From contig CABSKX010000086.1 in assembly GCA_902478365.1 (NCBI GenBank), positions 1-5,225 on the forward strand: DNA of 5,225 bases. Direction: 5' to 3'. This document shows, in pieces, positions 1-5,225 of this stretch (positions are counted from its first letter, which is position 1; each line of letters begins with the position of its first letter). The translations under genes and the position numbers were made by a program. The notes beneath the pieces were generated by a model. It did no database searches, was not told the origin of the DNA, and worked only from the letters and a program-made list of their open reading frames with translations. Source of the stretch: an uncultured Collinsella sp. Lineage in GTDB: Bacteria; Actinomycetota; Coriobacteriia; Coriobacteriales; Coriobacteriaceae.

Positions 1-749
1 CCGACGTCGACGGCTTCGACGCCGCCAGCAAGACGGCGATCCTCGCCTCCATCGGCTTTGGCACCCGCGTTACCACCGACGATGTGTACCAGCAGGGTAT
101 CCGTACCATCGGCGCCGAGGACATCGCCCAGGCCCGCGAGCTCGGTTACACCATTAAGCTGCTCGGTATCGCCCGCAACACCGACGCCGGCGTCGATGTT
201 CGCGTGCACCCCACGCTGATCCCCGCCGATCACATGCTCGCCAAGGTCAACGGTGCCATGAACGCCGTCTACGTGGTGGGTGACGCCGTGGGCGAGACCA
301 TGTTCTACGGCGCGGGCGCAGGCTCCTTCCCCACCGCGAGCGCCGTCGTAGGCGATATCCTGTCGCTCTCCGAGCAGATCAGCCGCGGCGTGGCTCCGCT
401 GCCCGAGATTGAGCCCTATGGTCACAACCTCGCCTTTAAGCCCATGGACGAGCTCCAGACTAAGTACTATGTGCGCCTGAAGGTCGCCGACCGCGTGGGC
501 GCCCTGTCCGAGACGGTCGATATCTTTGCCAAGCACAACATCTCGATCTCGCTCATCAACCAGGTCGAGGACGGCAAGTCGGGCGTCAACGATGCCTGCT
601 CGGTCATCTTCCTGACGCATCGCGCGCTCGAGAAGGACGTCCAGGCTGCCGCCGCCGAGCTTGCCAGCGTCGACTGCGTGGCCGAGGTCGCCAACGTCCT
701 GCGTATCGAGGACGTCGAGGCCTGGACCGAAGGCGTCATGGCGAACTAG
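1..749 (+). CDS. hom: Homoserine dehydrogenase, C-terminal part (5' truncated by window edge)
   Basis: NAD(P)H-dependent reduction of aspartate semialdehyde to homoserine, the branch point to threonine and methionine; cytosolic. The reading frame is open from base 3, so only the last 248 residues are visible, a little over half of the roughly 430 residues usual for Gram-positive Hom. The first visible residues, DVDGFDAASK, are the catalytic-domain motif. The Asp at bases 18-20 and the Lys at 30-32 have the Asp-x3-Lys spacing of the family's catalytic pair. A second family motif, GDAVGETMFYGAGAGSFPTA, lies at about bases 276-335. From about base 465 a C-terminal ACT domain begins (YYVRLKVADRVGALSETVDIF), the usual site of allosteric feedback, typically by threonine. 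The N-terminal Rossmann NAD(P)-binding domain lies outside the window. The GTG at base 84 is an internal valine, not a start. The gene ends in TAG and is followed by its own terminator, so it is the last gene of its transcription unit. Confidence 0.95.
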   Translation, partial: DVDGFDAASKTAILASIGFGTRVTTDDVYQQGIRTIGAEDIAQARELGYTIKLLGIARNTDAGVDVRVHPTLIPADHMLAKVNGAMNAVYVVGDAVGETMFYGAGAGSFPTASAVVGDILSLSEQISRGVAPLPEIEPYGHNLAFKPMDELQTKYYVRLKVADRVGALSETVDIFAKHNISISLINQVEDGKSGVNDACSVIFLTHRALEKDVQAAAAELASVDCVAEVANVLRIEDVEAWTEGVMAN

Positions 750-780
750 CCCGATTCTCGGCAAATCAAATAACGCATGA

Positions 781-814
781 GGGGCTCCCGTCCGATTGGA
801 TGGGAGCCCCTTTT
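781..814 (+). terminator. Rho-independent terminator of hom
   Basis: A 13-bp stem (781-793 with 798-810, one G·T pair) closes a GATT tetraloop and is followed directly by TTTT at 811-814. It starts 32 bases after the hom stop codon. The very GC-rich stem base (GGGGCTCCC) plus the T run is a textbook intrinsic terminator for transcription from the left. Confidence 0.92.
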
Positions 815-858
815 AGTTACATCTTTTGCACGAAGTGGTCGACTAACGTTTGAACAAC

Positions 859-873
859 TTGACCGTTCGTCAA
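859..873. promoter_or_regulatory. Short inverted repeat upstream of the SDR gene, possible operator or promoter
   Basis: TTGAC-N5-GTCAA is a perfect 5+5 inverted repeat, 96 bases before the SDR start. Its left arm also reads TTGACC, a good -35 match. With a 17-base spacer the -10 would fall at 882-887 (GATACC), which matches poorly. The rest of the gap after the hom terminator (815-969) shows no gene. Inference: the SDR promoter lies here and the repeat could bind a small dimeric repressor. The arms are short enough to be chance. Confidence 0.3.
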
Positions 874-956
874 CAACCGTGGATACCGTTTACCGATATG
901 CAACGGCAGCTGTTTTTTGCCGCCGCTATGCTGTGCCGTGTATGTCCGCCCGCGAT

Positions 957-965
957 GAGAGGAAG
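957..965 (+). promoter_or_regulatory. Ribosome binding site that sets the SDR start
   Basis: GAGAGGAAG ends 4 bases before the ATG at 970, and its AGAGGA core lies 6 bases before it. Three earlier in-frame ATGs (898, 928, 955) have no comparable site, and starting there would add an unusual tail before the conserved N-terminal beta strand. Confidence 0.75.
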
Positions 966-969
966 CACC

Positions 970-1719
970 ATGTTGCTCGAGGGCAAGAAAGCAATCATCA
1001 CCGGAGGCACGCGCGGTATCGGCTATGCCATCGCCTGTCGCTTTATCGAGGAGGGCGCCGCCGTCACGGTCTTTGGCTCGCGTCAGGAGACTGCCGACGC
1101 CGCCGTTGAAAAGCTAGCCGCAGTCTATCCCGACGCCAAGGTCTGGGGCCGTTCCTGCGATCTCACCTCGCTCGAGGCCGTGACCGAGGCCTTTACCCAG
1201 GCTGCAGCTGACATGGGCGGTCTCGATACGGTCGTCAACAACGCCGGCATCTCCCAGCGCTCGCCCCTTTTGGACTACACGGCCGAGGAGTTCGCAAAGG
1301 TCATGGACCTTAACGTCGTCGCTGTCTTTAATGGCCACCAGGCTGCCGCCAAGATCATGACCGAGGCCGGCCACGGCGGCACCATCACTACCACAAGCTC
1401 GATGGTCGCCAAGTACGGCCAGCCCTCCGGCGTCGGTTACCCCACGTCCAAGTTTGCCGTCAATGGCATGGTCCAGTCGCTCTCGCGCGAGCTCGCCCCC
1501 ATGGGTATTCGCGTCAACGCCGTCGCCCCAGGCGTAACCAAGACCGATATGGTCGCCAACCTGCCCGAAGAGGTCATCAAGCCCATCATCGCCACCATTC
1601 CGCTGGGTCGCATGGGCGAGCCCGAGGATGTCGCCAACGCCTTTGTCTTCTTGGCAAGCGACATGTCCTCCTATGTCACGGGCGCCATCCTCCCCGTCGA
1701 CGGAGCCGCCCGCTCCTAA
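970..1719 (+). CDS. Short-chain dehydrogenase/reductase, BaiA-like hydroxysteroid dehydrogenase or FabG-type oxidoreductase
   Basis: A 249-aa classical SDR, the usual family length; a cytosolic NAD(P)-dependent alcohol/ketone oxidoreductase. Seen in the protein: the cofactor glycine motif TGGTRGIG (residues 11-18), Asp64 after beta-3 (CDLTS), NNAG (90-93), and the catalytic tetrad Asn115, Ser144, Tyr157 and Lys161 (YPTSK). The C-terminal GRMGEPEDVANAFVFLASD and VTGAILPVDG blocks are typical of FabG-like SDRs. From memory, several stretches match BaiA 3-alpha-hydroxysteroid dehydrogenase of bile-acid 7-dehydroxylating clostridia: ITGGTRGIG, FGxxQE, DLTS, FNG and SGVGYPxSK. Arg38 just after beta-2 suggests NADP(H) rather than NAD(H) (inference). 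The start at 970 is chosen from its ribosome binding site and the N-terminal alignment. The gene stands alone, with no bai or fab neighbours, so the substrate is undetermined. It could equally be a general 3-oxoacyl or sugar-alcohol reductase. Confidence 0.9.
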   Translation: MLLEGKKAIITGGTRGIGYAIACRFIEEGAAVTVFGSRQETADAAVEKLAAVYPDAKVWGRSCDLTSLEAVTEAFTQAAADMGGLDTVVNNAGISQRSPLLDYTAEEFAKVMDLNVVAVFNGHQAAAKIMTEAGHGGTITTTSSMVAKYGQPSGVGYPTSKFAVNGMVQSLSRELAPMGIRVNAVAPGVTKTDMVANLPEEVIKPIIATIPLGRMGEPEDVANAFVFLASDMSSYVTGAILPVDGAARS

Positions 1720-1761
1720 GGGGCCACAAGCCTCAGCTCCTAGCCTCAACATGGCTCGACC

Positions 1762-1806
1762 AAAAAGGCGCGCTGCCTGCATCAACTACAGGCAGCGCGC
1801 CTTGTT
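1762..1806. terminator. Bidirectional intrinsic terminator between convergent genes
   Basis: A perfect 15-bp stem (1765-1779 with 1789-1803) encloses a 9-base loop. Reading + it is followed by TTGTTCTGTTT, 45 bases after the SDR stop. Reading minus it is followed by a run of five T (A run at 1762-1766). It should therefore stop SDR transcripts, and also antiporter transcripts that have crossed the repeat array. Bases 1720-1761 hold nothing recognisable. Confidence 0.85.
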
Positions 1807-1815
1807 CTGTTTGCA

Positions 1816-2051
1816 GGGGAAGCTGCGTCCCGGTATTTCAGCTCAGAACGGGGCACGGTTTCCCCAGGACCTCCTTGCGGAAACTGCACCCCGTTTTGAA
1901 CGTCGATTCTGGGATACCGTTTCCGCAATGGGCCTCCTGCGGAAACGGTATCCCACTCCGGGCGCCCATTCCGGGACACAGCTTCCCAACGGCCCCTGTT
2001 TCGGAAACCACATCCCATTTTGAACCCTTCAAAGCGGGACGCGGCTTCCCC
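1816..2051. repeat. Array of eight alternating inverted 14-base elements, about 31-base period
   Basis: Element consensus GGGRYRYVGYTTCC. Forward copies start at 1850, 1911, 1973 and 2036; reverse-complement copies start at 1818, 1879, 1941 and 2003. Orientation alternates strictly and start-to-start steps are 32, 29, 32, 30, 32, 30 and 33 bases. Eight of 14 positions are invariant (GGG, G at 9, TTCC). All other variation is transitions only, except at position 8. Forward-to-reverse gaps are 15-16 bases, reverse-to-forward gaps 18-19. Two of the latter (1893-1910 and 2017-2035) share TTTTGAAC. The outer copies extend to a 17-base inverted repeat (1816-1832 with 2035-2051, one G·T). The array fills the space between the bidirectional terminator and the antiporter stop codon and contains no credible gene. 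The alternating palindromic design resembles BIME/REP clusters; a structured 3' untranslated RNA or a protein-binding array are alternatives. Confidence 0.88.
1910..1955. repeat. Central perfect 18-bp inverted repeat of the array
   Basis: Arms 1910-1927 and 1938-1955 are exact reverse complements around a 10-base loop. They contain the third inner pair member GGGATACCGTTTCC and its mirror. No T run follows on either strand, so it is not a standard terminator. It is the only inner pair without any mismatch; the flanking pairs at 1847-1895 and 1973-2016 are imperfect. Confidence 0.9.
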
Positions 2052-2064
2052 GAGAGAGTATCGA

Positions 2065-3627
2065 CTACTTGCCGTCGTCGTCCTGGGCTTCATCGCGTGC
2101 GTAAAGCTCCAGCATGCGGCGGCGGTATTCGTGCACGGCGAGCTTGGCGCGCTCCAGGCGGCGGCGCTCACGCGGAGTCAGCTCGGACGGGTCAACCTCA
2201 TCACCATAGGTCTTATCGGCAAGAAGATGCGCCGCGTCCACGATGCGGGCATCGATGTGGCCGCTCGCTGCCTCGGCGGAAAGACGCTCGGCAATCGTAT
2301 CGAGCGTAGGCAGGCCCTCGAATACGCGCCCATGGCCATGCGAGGTCAAAAGCTCATGCTCGCGTGCGAGCAGGCTCGCCAAATCGTGATGGGCGCGCAG
2401 AATGTCGAGCGCATCGGATGGATGCTCGGCAACCTCTGCCACGGCAGCGACCGGTGCAGCGTCGACCACGCGGTAGAAGAGCTGCGCGAGCAGCGGCATC
2501 AAGAACACCGTGATGGCACCGGCGGCAACCATGACCGACGCAATATCTTGCGACAGCGCGCCCGCGTTGACGGCCACGCTCGTTACGGCAACGATGATCG
2601 GCAGCGCCGTGGTGCAGTACAGGGCCACGGTAATGCGACCATACGCCGACACATCTCGCGTCGCAGGGCAAATGCCCATAGAGATGAGGATGGGCACGGC
2701 ACGAATAATCAGCAACGCCACGATAAAGCCCGCGAGCAAGCCCGGGCGCGACGCCACGGCCGTCAGATCGATCTTTGCGCCCGATACAGTAAAGAACACC
2801 GGAATCAAAAAGCCGTAGGCCAGGCCGTCGAGCTTGGTCTCGAGCGTATGGTTGCCCTCGGGGATGATATAGCGCAGGACAAAGCCGGCGGCAAAAGAAC
2901 CCAACACGATGTCGAGATCAAAGACGGCCGAGAACGCCACGAGCGTGACCAAGATGAGCACCGTCAGGCGCACGAAGGTCTGCGACGTGGTATCGGCGCG
3001 CTCCTCGACAAACGCAAAGAAGCGGCTGCCGACGCGCTTGGAGCGGCTTGGGACCACGGCCAGCAACACGCAAACCACCGCAAACAAGCCAAGGATTACG
3101 AGCGTTTGGATGCCAGTGCGGGCAGACAGCAGCACCGACATGGCGAGCACGGGACCGAGCTCGCCCCAAGTGCCATACGCGAGAATTGAGTCGCCCACGC
3201 GCGTGCCGGTGAGTGAGCGCTCACGCATGATGGGCACAAGTGTGCCGAGCGCCGTCGAAGTGAGGGCAAGCGTCACGGCGATACCGTCGAAATGACTGAC
3301 CGAGAACCACGGGGTAAAGCGCACGGCAAGCCAGGCGATACCAAATGTGACGACCCACGTCGCCAAGCCGTAGCGCCCCTCCACACCCGTGATGCTCTTG
3401 GGGTCGATCTCAAAGCCGGCGAGCAGGAACAAAAAGGCCAGGCCGAGCTCGGACACAAGCGAGACCTCGGCATCCACATGGATAAGGCCGAGCATATGCG
3501 GGCCCAGCACCGCGCCGAAGACGAGCAAAAAGACCGTTTCTGGAATGGGTTTTCCGGGAATCGCCGAGGCGATGAAGGGGCTTGCAAAGGCCACGAGCGC
3601 GATGATGGCGAGTGAAACGAATGCCAT
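2065..3627 (-). CDS. CPA2-family cation/proton antiporter (KefB/NapA-like membrane domain)
   Basis: A 520-aa integral membrane protein of the monovalent cation:proton antiporter-2 type, expected to exchange Na+ or K+ for H+ at the cytoplasmic membrane. Residues 1-387 are almost continuous hydrophobic segments, consistent with about 12-13 helices. Family-like motifs are LAGFEIDP (69-76), the unwound-helix-like ALTSTALGTLVP (121-132), YGTWGELGP (151-159), GSFAAGFVL (243-251) and FFTVSGAKIDL (278-288). Gly155-Glu156 stands where I expect the ion-binding QD/ND/DD pair of KefC/NapA, so an acidic residue is kept but as Glu. Residues about 388-520 form a charged, Arg/Glu-rich cytoplasmic tail with no visible Rossmann (TrkA-N/RCK) motif, unlike KefB/C, so glutathione-adduct gating is not indicated. 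Start: ATG with AGAAAGG 6 bases upstream. It is transcribed alone, divergent from purL and convergent with the SDR gene. Its mRNA probably carries the repeat array in its 3' end. Ion specificity cannot be read from the sequence. Confidence 0.9.
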   Translation of the reverse strand: MAFVSLAIIALVAFASPFIASAIPGKPIPETVFLLVFGAVLGPHMLGLIHVDAEVSLVSELGLAFLFLLAGFEIDPKSITGVEGRYGLATWVVTFGIAWLAVRFTPWFSVSHFDGIAVTLALTSTALGTLVPIMRERSLTGTRVGDSILAYGTWGELGPVLAMSVLLSARTGIQTLVILGLFAVVCVLLAVVPSRSKRVGSRFFAFVEERADTTSQTFVRLTVLILVTLVAFSAVFDLDIVLGSFAAGFVLRYIIPEGNHTLETKLDGLAYGFLIPVFFTVSGAKIDLTAVASRPGLLAGFIVALLIIRAVPILISMGICPATRDVSAYGRITVALYCTTALPIIVAVTSVAVNAGALSQDIASVMVAAGAITVFLMPLLAQLFYRVVDAAPVAAVAEVAEHPSDALDILRAHHDLASLLAREHELLTSHGHGRVFEGLPTLDTIAERLSAEAASGHIDARIVDAAHLLADKTYGDEVDPSELTPRERRRLERAKLAVHEYRRRMLELYARDEAQDDDGK

Positions 3628-3811
3628 GTGATGCCTTTCTCTTGTTTGCGCTTCACTGTAGCACCCTCGCCGTCCTCAACGCGCCGCGAGCTGTCGTATC
3701 ATAGTGAGGTTTACAAACATGTGGCTCAAGGCGACCGCGAGGCTTGCCCCGCAAACCGACCGCTGCCGCATATCGTACCGTACGCCCAACCGATCAGGAA
3801 GGCAGGAACCA
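3628..3811. promoter_or_regulatory. Divergent promoter region, antiporter (-) and purL (+)
   Basis: This 184-base gap between divergent genes must hold both promoters. The best -10-like match is TATCATA at 3697-3703, which reads TATCAT on + and TATGAT on minus, each 5 of 6 to consensus. No convincing -35 lies at 16-18 bases for either. I see no riboswitch: in particular no ZTP-type CCGCCTGGGC motif and no PurR-type box pair. The antiporter ribosome binding site is AGAAAGG (minus, 3634-3640). Confidence 0.4.
3796..3807 (+). promoter_or_regulatory. Ribosome binding site of purL
   Basis: AGGAAGG (3796-3802) and AGGA (3804-3807) lie 9 and 4 bases before the ATG at 3812. An earlier in-frame ATG at 3719 has a weaker GAGG 9 bases before it. 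The 3812 start gives an N-terminus (MVSRIYVEKK) that fits the family. Confidence 0.65.
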
Positions 3812-5225
3812 ATGGTCTCTCGTATCTACGTGGAGAAGAAACCCGGGTTCGACGTCGAGGCTCAGCAGCTCAAGGGCGAGCTGACCGAGATTCTCGGCAT
3901 CAAGGGCATCGAGGCCCTGAGGATCATCAACCGCTACGACGTCGAGGGCATCGACGAGGAGCTTTTCCGCTCCTGCGTGCCGACCGTCTTTAGCGAGCCC
4001 CAGGTCGATGTGACCTACGACGAGCTCCCCGCAAGCGATGGCGCCGTCTTTGCCGTCGAATTCCTGCCTGGCCAGTTTGACCAGCGCGCCGACTCCGCCA
4101 GCGAGTGCGTGCAGCTCATCAGCCAGGGCGAGCGCCCCGCCGTGCGCTCCGCCAAGGTCTATATGCTCTCGGGCGCTCTGGACGAAGCCGCCATCGAGGC
4201 CATCAAGCACTACGTGGTGAACCCCGTCGAGGCGCGCATCGCCTCGCTCGACCTGCCCGAGACGCTGTACATGGAGACCCCCGAGCCCCAGCCCGTCGAG
4301 GTGCTCGACGGCTTCCGCGAGCTCGATGAGACCGGCCTTGCCGCCTTTATTTCTGAGCGCGGCCTTGCCATGGACGAGGCGGACATCGCCTTCTGCCAGC
4401 AGTACTTCCGCGATGAGGATCGCGACCCCACCATCACCGAGATCCGCGTGATCGACACCTATTGGTCCGATCACTGCCGCCATACCACCTTCGGCACCGT
4501 CCTGGACGACGTGACGATCGACGACGCCGTGGTGCAGCAGGCCTTCGACCGCTACATGGAGATGCGCCACGAGCTCGGTCGCGACGCCAAGCCCGTCTGC
4601 CTCATGGACATGGGCACCATCGGCGCCAAGTACCTCAAGAAGACCGGCGTCATGACCGATGTCGATGAGTCCGAGGAAATCAACGCCTGCACCGTCAAGG
4701 TGAAGGTCGATGTCGATGGCGAGGACCAGGACTGGCTGTTCCTGTTTAAGAACGAGACCCACAACCACCCGACCGAGATCGAGCCCTTCGGCGGTGCCGC
4801 CACCTGCGTGGGCGGCGCCATCCGCGACCCGCTCTCGGGCCGCAGCTACGTGTACCAGGCCATGCGTGTCACCGGCGCCGGCGACCCCACCGTCCCCGTG
4901 TCCGAGACGCTCGAGGGCAAGCTGCCGCAGCGCAAGCTCGTAACCACCGCTGCCGCCGGCTACTCCAGCTACGGCAACCAGATCGGCCTTGCCACCGGCC
5001 AGGTCAACGAGCTCTATCACCCCGGCTACGTGGCCAAGCGCATGGAGGTCGGCGCCGTCGTGGGCGCTACCCCGGCAAACCACGTGCGCCGCGAGTGCCC
5101 CGCCCCCACCGACAAGATCATCCTGCTGGGCGGCCGCACCGGCCGTGACGGCATCGGCGGTGCCACCGGCTCCTCCAAGACCCAGAACACCGAGTCCATC
5201 GAGACCTCGGGCGCCGAGGTCCAGA
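3812..5225 (+). CDS. purL: Phosphoribosylformylglycinamidine synthase, large single-chain form, N-terminal part (3' cut by window edge)
   Basis: Fourth step of de novo purine synthesis: FGAR + ATP + glutamine to FGAM, in the cytosol. The frame stays open from the ATG to the window end, giving 471 residues of a protein usually about 1,240-1,300 long. The N-terminal part (about 1-150) is the PurS-like region, with RIYVEKKPGFDVEAQQL at the start and a LPGQFDQRADSA block near residue 86. The linker signature TYWSDHCRHTTF is at 217-228 (its final Phe at 228 or adjacent), the counterpart of NSEHCRHK in E. coli PurL. The ATP-binding AIRS-type domain starts after it with NETHNHPTEIEPFGGAA (314-330) and GGAIRD (334-339). 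The start style and linker match the Clostridia/Streptococcus-type clade of large PurL. The second AIRS half and the glutamine amidotransferase domain should lie beyond base 5225, and separate purS and purQ genes would then not be expected. A long open frame on the opposite strand (3794-5083) is a composition shadow. Confidence 0.95.
   Translation, partial: MVSRIYVEKKPGFDVEAQQLKGELTEILGIKGIEALRIINRYDVEGIDEELFRSCVPTVFSEPQVDVTYDELPASDGAVFAVEFLPGQFDQRADSASECVQLISQGERPAVRSAKVYMLSGALDEAAIEAIKHYVVNPVEARIASLDLPETLYMETPEPQPVEVLDGFRELDETGLAAFISERGLAMDEADIAFCQQYFRDEDRDPTITEIRVIDTYWSDHCRHTTFGTVLDDVTIDDAVVQQAFDRYMEMRHELGRDAKPVCLMDMGTIGAKYLKKTGVMTDVDESEEINACTVKVKVDVDGEDQDWLFLFKNETHNHPTEIEPFGGAATCVGGAIRDPLSGRSYVYQAMRVTGAGDPTVPVSETLEGKLPQRKLVTTAAAGYSSYGNQIGLATGQVNELYHPGYVAKRMEVGAVVGATPANHVRRECPAPTDKIILLGGRTGRDGIGGATGSSKTQNTESIETSGAEVQ

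Noticed and set aside
850..969. Longer SDR with a start at TTG 850 or ATG 898
   Set aside because: The extra residues precede the conserved first beta strand of the Rossmann fold and lack a ribosome binding site; 970 has a strong one.
1114..1785. 223-codon open frame on the minus strand
   Set aside because: Antisense to the SDR gene and running into the terminator; Gly/Asp/His-rich with no recognisable domain.
1870..1938. AGGAGG on the minus strand in two hairpin loops (1870-1875 and 1933-1938), resembling Shine-Dalgarno sites
   Set aside because: No ATG or GTG follows at a usable distance, and the third loop lacks the motif.
1816..2051. CRISPR array
   Set aside because: Units alternate in orientation, are only 14 bases long, and the gaps are 15-19 bases; there are no cas genes.
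1782..2171. Overlapping minus- and plus-strand frames across the array, with repeated peptides such as RKRYP
   Set aside because: The peptide repeats come from the DNA repeat being read in several frames. The frames overlap the antiporter end and the terminator and have no credible start site.
2020..3189. 389-codon open frame on the plus strand
   Set aside because: Antisense to the antiporter. The product is a low-complexity Arg/Gln/His-rich string with no domain, a composition shadow.
3213..3224. Perfect 12-base palindrome GTGAGCGCTCAC, resembling the core of an ideal lac operator
   Set aside because: It sits mid-gene in the antiporter, encodes an ordinary Arg-Glu-Arg-Ser stretch, and the flanks do not extend the symmetry.
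3720..3800. Possible purine-linked riboswitch ahead of purL
   Set aside because: No ZTP, purine or PRPP/ppGpp-type core motif is visible, and there is no terminator hairpin or T run in the leader.
3794..5083. 429-codon open frame on the minus strand
   Set aside because: It lies antisense to purL, which has family motifs throughout. The Ala/Gly/Asp/His/Leu-rich product is what GC-biased codons give when read in reverse.

Overview
The window is GC-rich bacterial chromosome with strongly C/G-ending codons. It looks like a member of the Coriobacteriia, most likely a Collinsella-type gut actinobacterium. This assignment rests on codon use, the gene families and recalled protein similarity, not on a search. 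There is no phage, plasmid, IS, rRNA, tRNA or CRISPR content.

Layout: (1) Bases 1-749 hold the C-terminal part of homoserine dehydrogenase (+), which enters from the left and ends in an ACT domain. A strong intrinsic terminator follows at 781-814. (2) A 220-base gap carries a small inverted repeat at 859-873 and leads into a 249-aa short-chain dehydrogenase (+, 970-1719). This protein resembles BaiA-type hydroxysteroid dehydrogenases as well as FabG-type reductases. (3) A convergent gap (1720-2064) holds a bidirectional terminator (1762-1806) and a striking 236-base array (1816-2051). The array has eight copies of a 14-base element in strictly alternating orientation, one about every 31 bases. 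(4) A CPA2-type cation/proton antiporter lies on the minus strand (2065-3627). (5) A 184-base divergent gap (3628-3811) follows. (6) The N-terminal 471 residues of a large single-chain FGAM synthase (PurL) run off the right end (3812-5225).

The three recognisable metabolic genes (threonine/methionine branch of aspartate metabolism, SDR redox, purine synthesis) and the antiporter sit in separate transcription units. Nothing in the window shows that they work together as a system.

The most unusual object is the alternating-repeat array. Its outermost two elements form a 17-base terminal inverted repeat, and the three inner pairs each form a hairpin. It probably lies in the 3' untranslated region of the antiporter mRNA, because the nearest terminator on that strand lies beyond it. 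It resembles a BIME/REP-type element or a structured RNA, and I do not recognise it as a named family.
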